Below, piece after piece: positions 56,745 through 64,000 of a stretch of 64,000 nucleotides of DNA. The translations under genes and the position numbers were made by a program. The stretch lies in the NCBI GenBank assembly GCA_044227325.1, contig JBGAFI010000003.1, positions 285,747-349,746 of the forward strand, given 5' to 3'. A model generated the notes under the pieces. The model did not search any database. It was not told where the DNA came from and saw only the letters and a program-made list of their open reading frames with translations. How positions within the stretch are numbered: position 1 is the first letter of the stretch; each line of letters starts with the position of its first letter. This stretch comes from PFJX01 sp044227325. GTDB lineage: Bacteria; Pseudomonadota; Gammaproteobacteria; Burkholderiales; Thiobacillaceae.

Positions 56745-57874
56745 AGTTGGTATTTCCTCATCACGGGTACGCCGATCGTGCGCAGAAGCTTGCCCAGCGC
56801 GCGCCAGACCCGCTGCCGGGCGCGCGGCAGGTGGCCGACGTGGGCGAAGCTGTATTCGATTTCCGGCTGGCCGCCGCGCAGGCGCTTGAAGCCGGCGGCG
56901 CCGGCGCTCATGTTGAGCAGGACGCGTCTGCGCGCGGCCTCGTCCAGGCTGATCCGGGAAAGCAGGCGGTACAGGCCCAGTTTTTGCGGCAGCGCCGTGT
57001 CGTAGCCGACCACCGGGGTGGTCATGATGCGCTCGTTGGCGAACCAGCCGAGGACGGCGTCGATGCGGCCGGCGGGGGACCGCAGCGCGGTCAGCCCGAG
57101 CCAGCCGTCCCGCTGGCCGGCGCGCAGCCAGGCGGCGCTGAAGCGCGGGTTGAGCGGGCAGTATTTCTCCAGGTAGAGCAGGTTGTAGAGGTGCTCGATG
57201 CGCGGGTAGTCGGCGTCGGCGAGGGCCTCGCCGGCGACCTGGACGTAGTCGCTGCGGGCGAGCAGCCTGGCGTCCTGGCGGCAGTCGCGTCGGCGCAGGA
57301 AAGCGGATCGGTCGCCGTCGCGGCCGTCGAACAGATAGACCTGGCGGCTGGGAATGGGCAGATAGCCGAGCGCTTCCAGGCGGCCGATCAGATCCGGGTT
57401 GTCGCGGCGGTTCAGCGAGCGGAAGCCGATGGCATGGTCGGGCCAGGCCGCGACCAGCAGGCGGGTGATCTCCGCCAGATCGGCGCCGTCCCAGTCCGGT
57501 GGATGAAGGTTGGTGGAGAGCAGCCAGTTGTTGACCTGGACGATGCGGTCGATGCGCGCCCGCTCCAGCCAGCCGCCGGCGGCGCGCACCAGGCGGCGCA
57601 GCGGCCAGGCCAGCCAGGGCCGCTCGAGCCGGCCGATTTCATAGTCGGCATAACCGGTGTAGGCGGTCAGCGGCGACACCACATAGCTGTTGTCCGGCCC
57701 CTCGCCGCCGTCGTTGACGCTGACCGGCATGAGGTGGGCGCCGGTGTCGAGCAGGCGCATCCGGGTGGCGACGTTGCCGATGGCGCCGGCGCCATGGCGG
57801 ACGAAATCCAGCGCCAGACGGTTGCGCGCGGTCAAGCTGGCGGCGTCGACCTGGTGGGCGTCGAGCAGTCTCAC
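56741..57874 (-). CDS. GNAT-like acyltransferase of the six-gene operon
   Basis: The 377-aa protein (GTG 57874, overlapping the ATP-grasp stop by 4 bp) is rich in Arg and Leu with features of the N-acetyltransferase fold: LMPVSVNDGGEGPDNSYVVSPLTAYTGYADYEI and HLYNLLYLEKYCPLNPRFSAAWLRAGQRDGWLGLTAL. Assignment to GNAT rests on general fold appearance and not a strong signature. It may attach an acyl or aminoacyl group in the pathway. Confidence in function is modest. Confidence 0.6.
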   Translation of the reverse strand: MRLLDAHQVDAASLTARNRLALDFVRHGAGAIGNVATRMRLLDTGAHLMPVSVNDGGEGPDNSYVVSPLTAYTGYADYEIGRLERPWLAWPLRRLVRAAGGWLERARIDRIVQVNNWLLSTNLHPPDWDGADLAEITRLLVAAWPDHAIGFRSLNRRDNPDLIGRLEALGYLPIPSRQVYLFDGRDGDRSAFLRRRDCRQDARLLARSDYVQVAGEALADADYPRIEHLYNLLYLEKYCPLNPRFSAAWLRAGQRDGWLGLTALRSPAGRIDAVLGWFANERIMTTPVVGYDTALPQKLGLYRLLSRISLDEAARRRVLLNMSAGAAGFKRLRGGQPEIEYSFAHVGHLPRARQRVWRALGKLLRTIGVPVMRKYQL

Positions 57875-59013
57875 GGCGCGCCGTCCAGGGGCTGGCCGTT
57901 CCATTCGCAGTCGGCGGTGGCGGCGGCGAGCAGGCCGCTGCGCCGAACGACGGCCCGGCCGACGATTTCCAGCAGGCCGGGAATCTGCGCCGCCAGGGGA
58001 GCCCGGTCGCCGGGCCGGGTGACGACGTCGCGGGCGCGCCGGTAATCGCGCCAGAACGCGCCGTCGAACAGGTGCTGGGGCGCCGCGAACAACAGCATGG
58101 CCAAGGCCACCTGGCGCGGCGCGCGGGTCGGCGTCAGCACGCCGTCGGCGCCCAGCAGCGCGGCGACCAGGGCCTCCGGCTGGTCGTCGAACAGGTGCAC
58201 GCCGCTGGTCGCGCGCGGGTTGCATTCGATCACCTGGCAGCGTCCGTCCGGCGACTCGATGAAATCGAAGGCGACTTGGCCGGTATAGCCGGTCTCGGCG
58301 CCGAAACGTTCGAGAAAGGCGCGGATCGGCGCGGGGGCGGTCGGCTCGAACCAGATGCCGGAGCCGCGCCCGACCCGGTAGCGCGGGTGGTAGCAGGCGT
58401 GGGCGGCGAGGCGGCCGTCGCGCAGCAGGCTGAAGCTGCAATGCTCCTTGCCGGCGACGAAGCGCTGCGCCACCCAGGGGTGCCGCGGCGTCGGCCGCGC
58501 GCGGGCGAGTTGCGCGGGCGCGGGGCGGATCAGGGCGCGGTTGGCGAAACGGGAATAGGCGGGCTTGAAGACCCAGTCGCCCGCGCCGTCCGCGAACGCC
58601 GCGAGTTCCTCCGGCGCTTCCAGCAGCGCGGTTTCCGGCGCCTCGACCTGCCAGCCGCGCACCATGTCGGCGAACCAGCCCTTGTGGTGCAGCCGGCGCA
58701 TCAAGGCGAAATCCGGCGCCATCACGGGGCAGGGAATGCGCCCACGGCCATGGGCGAGGTAGAAGGACTCCTCGCAGGTGGGCAGGACCATGTCGACGGC
58801 GCGGCTCGCGACCGCTTCGCGCAGGGCCTCGATCCAGGCCGCCGGGCCGGCGAGCGGTTCGGGCAGGCGGATGCACTCGTGCACGGCGTTGCTGAACCGC
58901 GCCACGGGCCAGGCCAGAGAATCGCCGACGCTGGCGCGCCAGCCGGCGGCGCGAAAGGCGCGCGCCCATTCCAGGCAGGCGGGGGCGCGGGCGCCCAGGA
59001 TCAGAACGTGCAA
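57871..59013 (-). CDS. ATP-grasp ligase
   Basis: The 380-aa protein begins at TTG 59013 with GGAGG upstream; an N-terminal LHVLILGARAPACLEWARAF (Rossmann-like) is followed by an ATP-grasp domain: DWVFKPAYSRFANRALI (Lys), then the metal-ligand motif FDFIESPDGRCQVIECNPRATSGVHLF (E and N). ATP-grasp enzymes join a carboxylate to an amine or thiol with ATP. It overlaps the upstream adenylate-forming gene by 13 bp and the downstream gene by 4 bp. The TTG start is chosen because it keeps the N-terminal fold. Confidence 0.85.
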   Translation of the reverse strand: MHVLILGARAPACLEWARAFRAAGWRASVGDSLAWPVARFSNAVHECIRLPEPLAGPAAWIEALREAVASRAVDMVLPTCEESFYLAHGRGRIPCPVMAPDFALMRRLHHKGWFADMVRGWQVEAPETALLEAPEELAAFADGAGDWVFKPAYSRFANRALIRPAPAQLARARPTPRHPWVAQRFVAGKEHCSFSLLRDGRLAAHACYHPRYRVGRGSGIWFEPTAPAPIRAFLERFGAETGYTGQVAFDFIESPDGRCQVIECNPRATSGVHLFDDQPEALVAALLGADGVLTPTRAPRQVALAMLLFAAPQHLFDGAFWRDYRRARDVVTRPGDRAPLAAQIPGLLEIVGRAVVRRSGLLAAATADCEWNGQPLDGAP

Positions 59014-60347
59014 GCCAGGCCCTCCGGGGCATGGGCGAGGCGCACGCGGCGGCGCTTCACGCCGGGCGGCGCCGGTTGCCAGTCGGCGAAGTCCAGCGCG
59101 GGCGGCCGCACCGCCAGGTGCTGCCAGAGCTTGTCGAGTTCGGCCGTGACGCGGGCGATGGCTTCCGCGCGCCGGCCCTCCACCAGCAGGCCGACGCGCA
59201 GTCGCATGCCCGATTGGGTGAGATCGAATTCGCGCACCGCCGGCCCGGCGAACAACATGGCGCGCCGGAACAGGTCCGGATAGATCGCCACCGCCTTGCC
59301 GTCGGCGCGCGCGGGCAGCCAGAGCACCTCGTCGGCGCGCCCCTCGACGGCGGCGATGGCGCGCTCGGCGCGGCCGCAGGGGCAGGGCCGCTCGCTGACG
59401 CGCAGCACATCGTTGAGGCGGTAGCGCACGATCAGCTGGGTCTCGCGCGTGAAATCGGTGATGAGGGGTTGGAAACGGGTATGCGCCGCGTCCAGCCAAT
59501 CCGGCTCGATGTGCACGAAGCTTTCGTTGAGGTGCAGGGTGCCGTGCGCGCAGGTGTAGGCGAGGAAGCCCTCGGTGGCCTGGTAGAGCTGGTGGGTGGG
59601 CAGACCGAAGGCCGCGCGGACCGCGTCGCGGTCGCCGTCCTCGAGCACCTCGGCCACCGAGATGACGTGGCTGGGCGCGATGCGCAGACGGCCGGCGCGG
59701 GCCTCGGCGGCGAGCGCGCGCAGCAGCGAGGGCGGCCCGACCAGCACGTCGGGACGGCTGGCGTTCAGCGCGGGCAGGGCGGCCTCGACGCCGAGCAACA
59801 GGTCGTGGAAGGCGAAGGCGATGCGCCGGCTGTTCAGCGTGGTGTACAGGTTGCTGTTGGCGCGCAGGAAAAAGGCGATGCGCAGCGGCGCCCGCCAGGG
59901 CTTCAGGAGACGGCCGAGCAGGCCCGGCGGCAGGGCCCGGCCGAGCAGGATGCCCGCCCAGCGCAGGCGCTCGGCGGGGCTGACCAGGAACACGCCGCGA
60001 TTGCCCGAGGTGCCGCTCGACAGGCCGACGGTGAGTTCGCCCAGCATGGGCGCGAAGTCGCGCGTGGTCTCGGCCTTGAGGGCAAGCGCGCAGGCGTCGT
60101 CGAGACGCACGCCTCGGGTGTTGTGGGCATGGAAGTCGGCCATCATGGCGGCCTTGTCCATGGTCGGAAGATCGTCCAGCGAGCGGGGCGAGAGGCCCCG
60201 GTAGCGCGGCGCGCGCGGCAGCACCTCGCGCAGGAAGCGGCGCAGGCGGTCCCGCTGCCAGGCCTCCAGTTTCTCCCGGTCGCGGAAGTCGAGACGCCAG
60301 CGGGTGCGGGCGAAATGCGCGGCCATGACGAGGGGGTCAGGAAGCAT
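59001..60347 (-). CDS. F390-synthetase-related adenylate-forming enzyme (TIGR02304-like)
   Basis: The 448-aa protein has the phenylacetate-CoA ligase/F390 synthetase-type fold: P-loop VGLSSGTSGNRGVFLVSP, YQATEGFLAYTC and YRLNDVLRVSERPCPCGR. It likely activates a carboxylate as acyl-AMP. The ATG at 60347 is preceded by GGGAGGGG. Eleven bases overlap the MBL gene. TIGR02304-type enzymes are found in biosynthetic clusters of unknown product. Confidence 0.85.
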   Translation of the reverse strand: MLPDPLVMAAHFARTRWRLDFRDREKLEAWQRDRLRRFLREVLPRAPRYRGLSPRSLDDLPTMDKAAMMADFHAHNTRGVRLDDACALALKAETTRDFAPMLGELTVGLSSGTSGNRGVFLVSPAERLRWAGILLGRALPPGLLGRLLKPWRAPLRIAFFLRANSNLYTTLNSRRIAFAFHDLLLGVEAALPALNASRPDVLVGPPSLLRALAAEARAGRLRIAPSHVISVAEVLEDGDRDAVRAAFGLPTHQLYQATEGFLAYTCAHGTLHLNESFVHIEPDWLDAAHTRFQPLITDFTRETQLIVRYRLNDVLRVSERPCPCGRAERAIAAVEGRADEVLWLPARADGKAVAIYPDLFRRAMLFAGPAVREFDLTQSGMRLRVGLLVEGRRAEAIARVTAELDKLWQHLAVRPPALDFADWQPAPPGVKRRRVRLAHAPEGLACTF

Positions 60348-61185
60348 TCCGGAACCCCTCCCAGGCGATGGCGCAGTGGGAGGGCAGCAGCGCGACCGCG
60401 CGTTCGCGCCGGGCGATGCCGGCCAGGCCGGCAAAGGTTTGCGTGAAGCGTTGCCGTTCGGCATTGATGAACAGGGCCAGGCGCGACGGCATCCGGCCCT
60501 CGATCAGCGCCGGCAGCGACCAGCAGGCGTCGCCGACCAGGAACACCGGGCGGCCGTCGGCATCCGGGATGAACAGGCCGAGCTGGCCGTGGCTGTGGCC
60601 GGGCAGCGGCACACCGAGCAGGCTGCCGTCGCCAAGCAGGTCGAGGCCGGTTTCGAACGGCGCCAGCCAACCCGGCAGGTCGCGCCGCGGACAGGCGTCG
60701 GCGGCCTCGACGCGAGCGAAGTAGCCGTCCGGCAGCAAGCCGGGCAGATGGCCGCCCAGCGCGGCGCGCCAGCGTTTTCCGGCCAACCCGGCAAAATGCT
60801 CGGTGTCGGCCTTGAGGGCGACGAAGCGGGCGTTCGGGAAGTCGCGCAGGCCGGCGATATGGTCGCCGTGGTAGTGGGAGACGAGCACCGTGCCGATGTC
60901 GGCCGGGGTGAGGCCGAAGCCGGCCAGTTGGCTCCGCAGGATTTCCGCTTCCGGCAGCGCGGCCGGAAGGGCCGCGCGGTAAAGGCGTTCCGGCCAGCGC
61001 TCGGTGGCGGTGAAGAAATGTCCGGCGTAGCCGGTGTCGTAGAGAAGCCAGCCGCGCGCCGGGTGGCGGATCAGTCCGCACAGGGCGGGGAATTCCACCG
61101 GCGACCAGCGGCCGCCGCGCGCCGCCATGCATTCGAGATGGCGGCAGGCGCCGACGCGCAGCATGCGCAGGCCGAGCGAACTCAT
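60337..61185 (-). CDS. Metallo-beta-lactamase fold hydrolase
   Basis: The 282-aa protein has the HxHxDH motif in LVSHYHGDHIAGL, then GHSHGQLGLFI and LVGDACWS, which bind two metal ions. Activity could be thioesterase or lactone hydrolase. Starts at ATG 61185, overlapping the upstream epimerase stop by 4 bp (ATGA). Order in operon: epimerase, MBL, adenylate-forming enzyme, ATP-grasp, GNAT-like, Rieske oxygenase. Confidence 0.9.
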   Translation of the reverse strand: MSSLGLRMLRVGACRHLECMAARGGRWSPVEFPALCGLIRHPARGWLLYDTGYAGHFFTATERWPERLYRAALPAALPEAEILRSQLAGFGLTPADIGTVLVSHYHGDHIAGLRDFPNARFVALKADTEHFAGLAGKRWRAALGGHLPGLLPDGYFARVEAADACPRRDLPGWLAPFETGLDLLGDGSLLGVPLPGHSHGQLGLFIPDADGRPVFLVGDACWSLPALIEGRMPSRLALFINAERQRFTQTFAGLAGIARRERAVALLPSHCAIAWEGFRNAS

Positions 61186-61814
61186 GTCTGTCGCGCCCGC
61201 CACCATTCGGCGTGGCGGCGGATGCCCTCGTCGATGCCCACCGCCGGCCGGTAGCCGAGTTCGTCGCGCGCGGCGGTGATGTCCAGGGTCTGGCTGAAGG
61301 CCAGCACGCCGGCGCTGTAGCGGGTGAGCGGCGGTTCCTTGCCGCTGCCGAGGCGGGCGAGGGTTTCCAGGCCGCGCGCGAACAATGCGACCAGCGGCCA
61401 GGGCACGCGCCGGGTGCGCAGCGGCAGGCCGAATTCGCGCGCCATCACGGCGAGCACATCGGTGAGTTCGCGCGCCTCGCCGTTGCTCACGTTGTAGGTG
61501 CAGACCGGGCGCGGCAGCGGACGGGTCAGGGCGAGCCAGACCGCGTCCACGGCGTTGTCGATATAGGTGAGATCGAGGCGGATGCCGCCGCCGCGCATGA
61601 TCGGCATCGGCCCCTTGGCCATCACGCGCAGGAGGCGCGGCACCAGGGTCCGGTCCCAGGGGCCGAACAGGGCGCGCGGGCGCAGGATGGCGGCCTCGGG
61701 CAGCCCGGCGGCGCGGACCAGCCGCTCGGCCGCCAGCTTGGTCCGGACGTAGGCGTTGACCGGTTCGGGCAGGTCGGCGTCCTCGCGGATGCCCAGCCGA
61801 TCCTTGAAGGCTAA
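61182..61814 (-). pseudogene. NAD-dependent epimerase (3-beta-HSD type), N-terminus lost at the element junction
   Basis: Open from a stop at 61815-61817 to the stop at 61182, the frame encodes about 210 residues beginning LAFKDRLGIRED. It keeps the catalytic YxxxK (VNAYVRTK) and downstream pattern (LPEAAILRPRALFGPWDRTLVPRLL, DLTYIDNAVDAVW, TYNVSNGEA) of the extended SDR/3-beta-HSD family, but the N-terminal NAD-binding GxxGxxG region is missing. An internal ATG at 61643 would give 153 aa without the catalytic motif. The break coincides with the end of the integrative element. The missing 5' part, if still present, would be outside the window. Confidence 0.82.
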
Positions 61815-61862
61815 TTACATGCACTCCTCTGAAACCCGCATGGATATTGGCTTGGCGGGTAT

Positions 61863-61894
61863 TTGCCAAAACTTTGCCATTATGTTGCCAAAAC
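61863..61894. repeat. Three TTGCCA repeats at 11-bp spacing near the integrase end
   Basis: TTGCCA occurs at 61863, 61874 and 61885, exactly 11 bp apart, the first and third extending to TTGCCAAAAC. This helical-turn spacing next to the element boundary resembles integrase arm-type binding sites. The last copy lies in the 3' end of the integrase gene. Confidence 0.6.
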
Positions 61895-63007
61895 GATTTT
61901 GGTCCATTCTGACCCCCTAGCGTCGCGGTAGGTGGCCGTTGTCGCAGAGTCCTTGTGGCCCGCGATGGACTGGGCGAAGTCCGCACCAGCCTGCGCGGTC
62001 CATAGTCGGATAGACAGGGAACGAATCTCGTGGAATGAAGGCGGCTCCTTGCCGCCCTCCCAGAACTTCCCATCACGCCTGGCTACGGCGTCTCTCGCAT
62101 CGGCGAATCGCTTGGTGATCCTGTCAAGAGCAACTGGGTCGCCGGGTTTCACTCTGGACTGATGGCGCACATGGTGGATCATCCTCGGGGTCACAATGAG
62201 ATCACGGCAGCGGGAGATGATTTGCGCCAGCGTGGTGTCGATCGCATCCAGGCGCAGTCCGGTAGGAATAGCGATTTTGGCTCCGGTCTTTTGTTGGGTG
62301 ATGTAGAGCGTGTCCTTCTCCACCCAGTGTTTTGAATCCGCTCGGCGCCGGAAATCAAACGCAGCCAAGTCTTCCCGGCGCTGTGCAGTCAATATGGCCA
62401 ACTCCATCACTCTGGGAAGCCATCTGTCGGTAACCGTGAGCGCCTCCTGGTAGATGGCATTGAACCCGTCCAGCGTGAGTCTGGCTCGCTTTGTTCCGGA
62501 TGGCACCCGGCGCAGAACAAGTATGGGGTTAGTCTTTGCCCAGCCCTGGGCGCATGCCTCACGCCAAACGTCTTGCACATAGGACTTCCAGTTTGTTGCC
62601 GCGCCGGTCTTGCCTTCATCAATGAACCCATCCAGCCAATCGGCCCAGATGCGCGGTTCTTCCAGTTCGGCCATGGTCTTTTTGCCAAACTGCGCTTCCA
62701 GTGCTCGCCGCTTCCAATCCGCTTGCCTGGCTGTTGTCTTGGCCATTCCGCGACGTTCCAGCAGGGCTGCGTATTTCTTCAACCAGTCTGCCAGCGTTGA
62801 GCCGGTGGAATTTTTGACGATAGCCAACACATCATTCTTGGCGAGTTCACCTTCAATCCACGCGTTGGCTTCAATTGCTTGCCTGACAGCGTCCTTGCGC
62901 GGAACTCGGCCGAGCGTGACCGTCTGGCCGTTTAGCCGGTTTAGGTAGATGAAATAGCCGCCATTTCGATCGTAGAGGTTGGCGGGGAGATCACGGTTGC
63001 TGTCCAT
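61880..63007 (-). CDS. Tyrosine-family site-specific integrase
   Basis: The 375-aa protein has an N-terminal arm-binding type region and a catalytic domain with the active residues: Arg in ILTAQRREDLAAFDF, HEIRSLSIRL (His-x-x-Arg), and the tyrosine nucleophile Tyr360 in GHKDSATTATYRDARG. ATG 63007 (MDSNRDLP) is chosen since the longer frame upstream covers the excisionase region. It is transcribed towards the element end, which is typical. Confidence 0.93.
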   Translation of the reverse strand: MDSNRDLPANLYDRNGGYFIYLNRLNGQTVTLGRVPRKDAVRQAIEANAWIEGELAKNDVLAIVKNSTGSTLADWLKKYAALLERRGMAKTTARQADWKRRALEAQFGKKTMAELEEPRIWADWLDGFIDEGKTGAATNWKSYVQDVWREACAQGWAKTNPILVLRRVPSGTKRARLTLDGFNAIYQEALTVTDRWLPRVMELAILTAQRREDLAAFDFRRRADSKHWVEKDTLYITQQKTGAKIAIPTGLRLDAIDTTLAQIISRCRDLIVTPRMIHHVRHQSRVKPGDPVALDRITKRFADARDAVARRDGKFWEGGKEPPSFHEIRSLSIRLWTAQAGADFAQSIAGHKDSATTATYRDARGSEWTKIVLAT

Positions 63008-63221
63008 GCGTGGCCTGGTCACGGATGATGTCGAGGAGACTCTTGGGCTGATCATTGTGCTTGCGGTATTGGGCGGTAGGCAACACGTAGATTTTTGCGC
63101 CTGCGCGGATAGGTTCCGGGTGGATGCGACCTTGGGATACCCAGCGCCGCGCGGTGCTGATGTGCGGCGGTGGGTCAAAGTTCTCTGTGAGCCAATGGCT
63201 TAGTTCGATGTGCTTGGCCAT
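62991..63221 (-). CDS. Excisionase-like small DNA-binding protein
   Basis: The 76-aa protein (MAKHIELSHWLTENFDPPPHISTARRWVSQGRIHPEPIRAGAKIYVLP) is a winged-helix/MerR-like excisionase: a short HTH then the ...GRIHPEPIRAGAKIYV pattern. It overlaps the integrase start by 17 bp. It is expected to promote excision and to regulate the integrase. Confidence 0.85.
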   Translation of the reverse strand: MAKHIELSHWLTENFDPPPHISTARRWVSQGRIHPEPIRAGAKIYVLPTAQYRKHNDQPKSLLDIIRDQATHGQQP

Positions 63222-63234
63222 AAATCGCGCTAGC

Positions 63235-63573
63235 TCATGCTGCAGAATTTTTCCAGCAATCCCATGCGTAGCTCTCCCTCACCTGAGCTTGATGGGCCAT
63301 CTCGATTGCCCGCTCCCGGAATTGGTAAACCTGTTGTTCAAGTTGCGGAAACCAGTCAGGCAACTCGTTTCCCCGATTTACGCCGCCACTTTCCGCAAAG
63401 CTGATGTTCAGCTTTCTGACGATTTCCAGCAGGGTCGAAACACTTCCGTACTGGTGTTCATGCTGCTCTGGATCTCCGTCTTCCAGGTAGCGACGCAACA
63501 CGGGCATGACCGCATCGCTGATCTCGTACAGCTCGTTCAATGTGAACGATGGAGCCCAATTTGGCATCGCCAT
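63235..63573 (-). CDS. Hypothetical protein of the integrative element
   Basis: The 112-aa product is soluble and helical (MAMPNWAPSFTLNELYEISDAVMPVLRRYLEDG..., LEQQVYQFRERAIEMAHQAQ), 13 bp upstream of the excisionase on the same strand, so probably in one operon. I recognise no family. Confidence 0.65.
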   Translation of the reverse strand: MAMPNWAPSFTLNELYEISDAVMPVLRRYLEDGDPEQHEHQYGSVSTLLEIVRKLNISFAESGGVNRGNELPDWFPQLEQQVYQFRERAIEMAHQAQVRESYAWDCWKNSAA

Positions 63574-63639
63574 GCCTGCACCTTCCTGACTTCTTGATTA
63601 CCGTGATAAATTATATGCACATGCAACGGTATAAATACA

Positions 63640-64000
63640 ATGATTTCATTCAAGGATATTCAGCGGATGAGGCTGGGTGGTACGCAGGATGCCCTCTCGC
63701 TTGCGGCCATTTCGGCGGGCCTGTTCGCCACCCACCCCTATCTGGTGGGGCATCTGCCAGCCAGCCTGTCCTTGGCGGGCGGCTTTGCGGGTGCGGCATT
63801 AGGGGGCTTCAGACTGGCATCACGAGCACTGCAACCGTGGGCTGAGCATGGGCTCTTCAAGTCGGAACTCAAGCTGCGTTCCTCCAATCTGCCCTACGAG
63901 GCATTGGCGGAGGGCCATGCCGAAGGATTGTTAGTGGGCTACCTCGCCGACACCGGCAAACCGCTCATCCTCCCTTACGAGGATCTGATGCGGCATGGCT
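63640..64000 (+). CDS. Possible VirD4/TraD-type coupling protein, N-terminal part
   Basis: The open frame from ATG 63640 runs off the window (about 120 codons): MISFKDIQRMRLGGTQDALSL..., a hydrophobic pair (LAAISAGLFATHPYLVGHL and LAGGFAGAALGGF), then EGHAEGLLVGYLADTGKPLILPYEDLMRHG. Two N-terminal membrane helices followed by a GLLVGYLADTGKPLILP segment look like the N-terminus of a T4SS coupling ATPase before its Walker A. This is an inference from pattern; a different ATPase is possible. Confidence 0.55.
   Translation, partial: MISFKDIQRMRLGGTQDALSLAAISAGLFATHPYLVGHLPASLSLAGGFAGAALGGFRLASRALQPWAEHGLFKSELKLRSSNLPYEALAEGHAEGLLVGYLADTGKPLILPYEDLMRHG

Larger units (their letters stand above)
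61815..64000. mobile_element. Left end of an integrative (probably conjugative) element, partial
   Basis: The segment carries a tyrosine integrase near the boundary, an overlapping excisionase, a small unknown gene and a possible coupling-protein gene, all lower in GC than the neighbouring operon. The boundary falls inside the epimerase gene. The other end is beyond the window, so size is unknown. Confidence 0.75.

Noticed and set aside
61182..61643. Short 153-aa epimerase as an intact gene
   Set aside because: The frame is open upstream to 61814 and contains the catalytic YxxxK, so this is a truncated larger protein and not a small gene.

Overview
The window is high-GC chromosomal DNA from a chemolithoautotrophic, probably sulfur-oxidising, betaproteobacterium of the Thiobacillus/Nitrosomonadales type. 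The evidence is a form I RuBisCO operon with cbbQ and cbbO behind a divergent cbbR, a bacterial sucrose synthase end, a flavocytochrome c sulfide dehydrogenase-like flavoprotein, SulP and TauE/SafE sulfur-anion transporters, rhodanese and DUF302 proteins, and a Hyf-type membrane complex. No rRNA, tRNA or CRISPR array was seen.

Layout. 1-1110: sucrose synthase C-terminus and an MscS channel. 1172-2614: a small lower-GC accessory patch with a frameshifted TIGR02391 gene and a HigBA toxin-antitoxin pair. 2666-9410: cbbR <> cbbL-cbbS-cbbQ-cbbO plus a linked 98-aa gene; the intergenic gaps carry short inverted repeats. 9647-10864: VanZ-like membrane protein. 10865-14197: a lower-GC island with three tightly packed genes (TIGR04255 protein, HTH protein, unknown protein) between apparently decayed flanks. 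14198-23017: miscellaneous genes (DUF302, rhodanese-ankyrin, PsiE, a large PAS-GGDEF-EAL protein) and a chromate operon chrBA. 23044-35174: a sulfur/anion and redox region with three universal stress proteins, a TlpA-type thioredoxin fusion, SulP, a Rieske protein and FccB-like flavoprotein pair, a two-component system, TauE/SafE with a small membrane partner, and a gamma-class carbonic anhydrase. 35197-39825: MFS transporter, a Cache-PAS-GGDEF-EAL protein and a ribbon-helix-helix regulator. 39924-47128: hyfBCEFGI-like operon whose large subunit lacks all [NiFe] cysteines. 47242-55304: a three-gene signalling operon (1909-aa hybrid kinase, HD-GYP regulator, single receiver protein). 55361-55708: DUF486 protein. 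55737-61814: a six-gene, end-overlapping biosynthesis-like operon on the minus strand (epimerase, MBL hydrolase, adenylate-forming enzyme, ATP-grasp, acetyltransferase-like protein, Rieske oxygenase). 61815-64000: the end of an integrative element (integrase, excisionase, a possible coupling protein) that has cut the epimerase gene.

How the parts fit. RuBisCO with its CbbQO activase and a carbonic anhydrase-like protein serve carbon fixation; sulfide or sulfur-compound oxidation (FccB-like flavoprotein, rhodanese, DUF302, TlpA) and sulfite/sulfate export or uptake (TauE, SulP) supply and balance electrons; the Hyf-like complex probably moves ions and electrons in the membrane but cannot be a classical hydrogenase. 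Cyclic-di-GMP turnover is heavily represented (two GGDEF-EAL proteins and one HD-GYP protein). Best candidates for undescribed biology are the six-gene operon interrupted by the integrative element, the flavoprotein-Rieske pair, the Hyf-like complex without nickel ligands, and the three-gene low-GC island.
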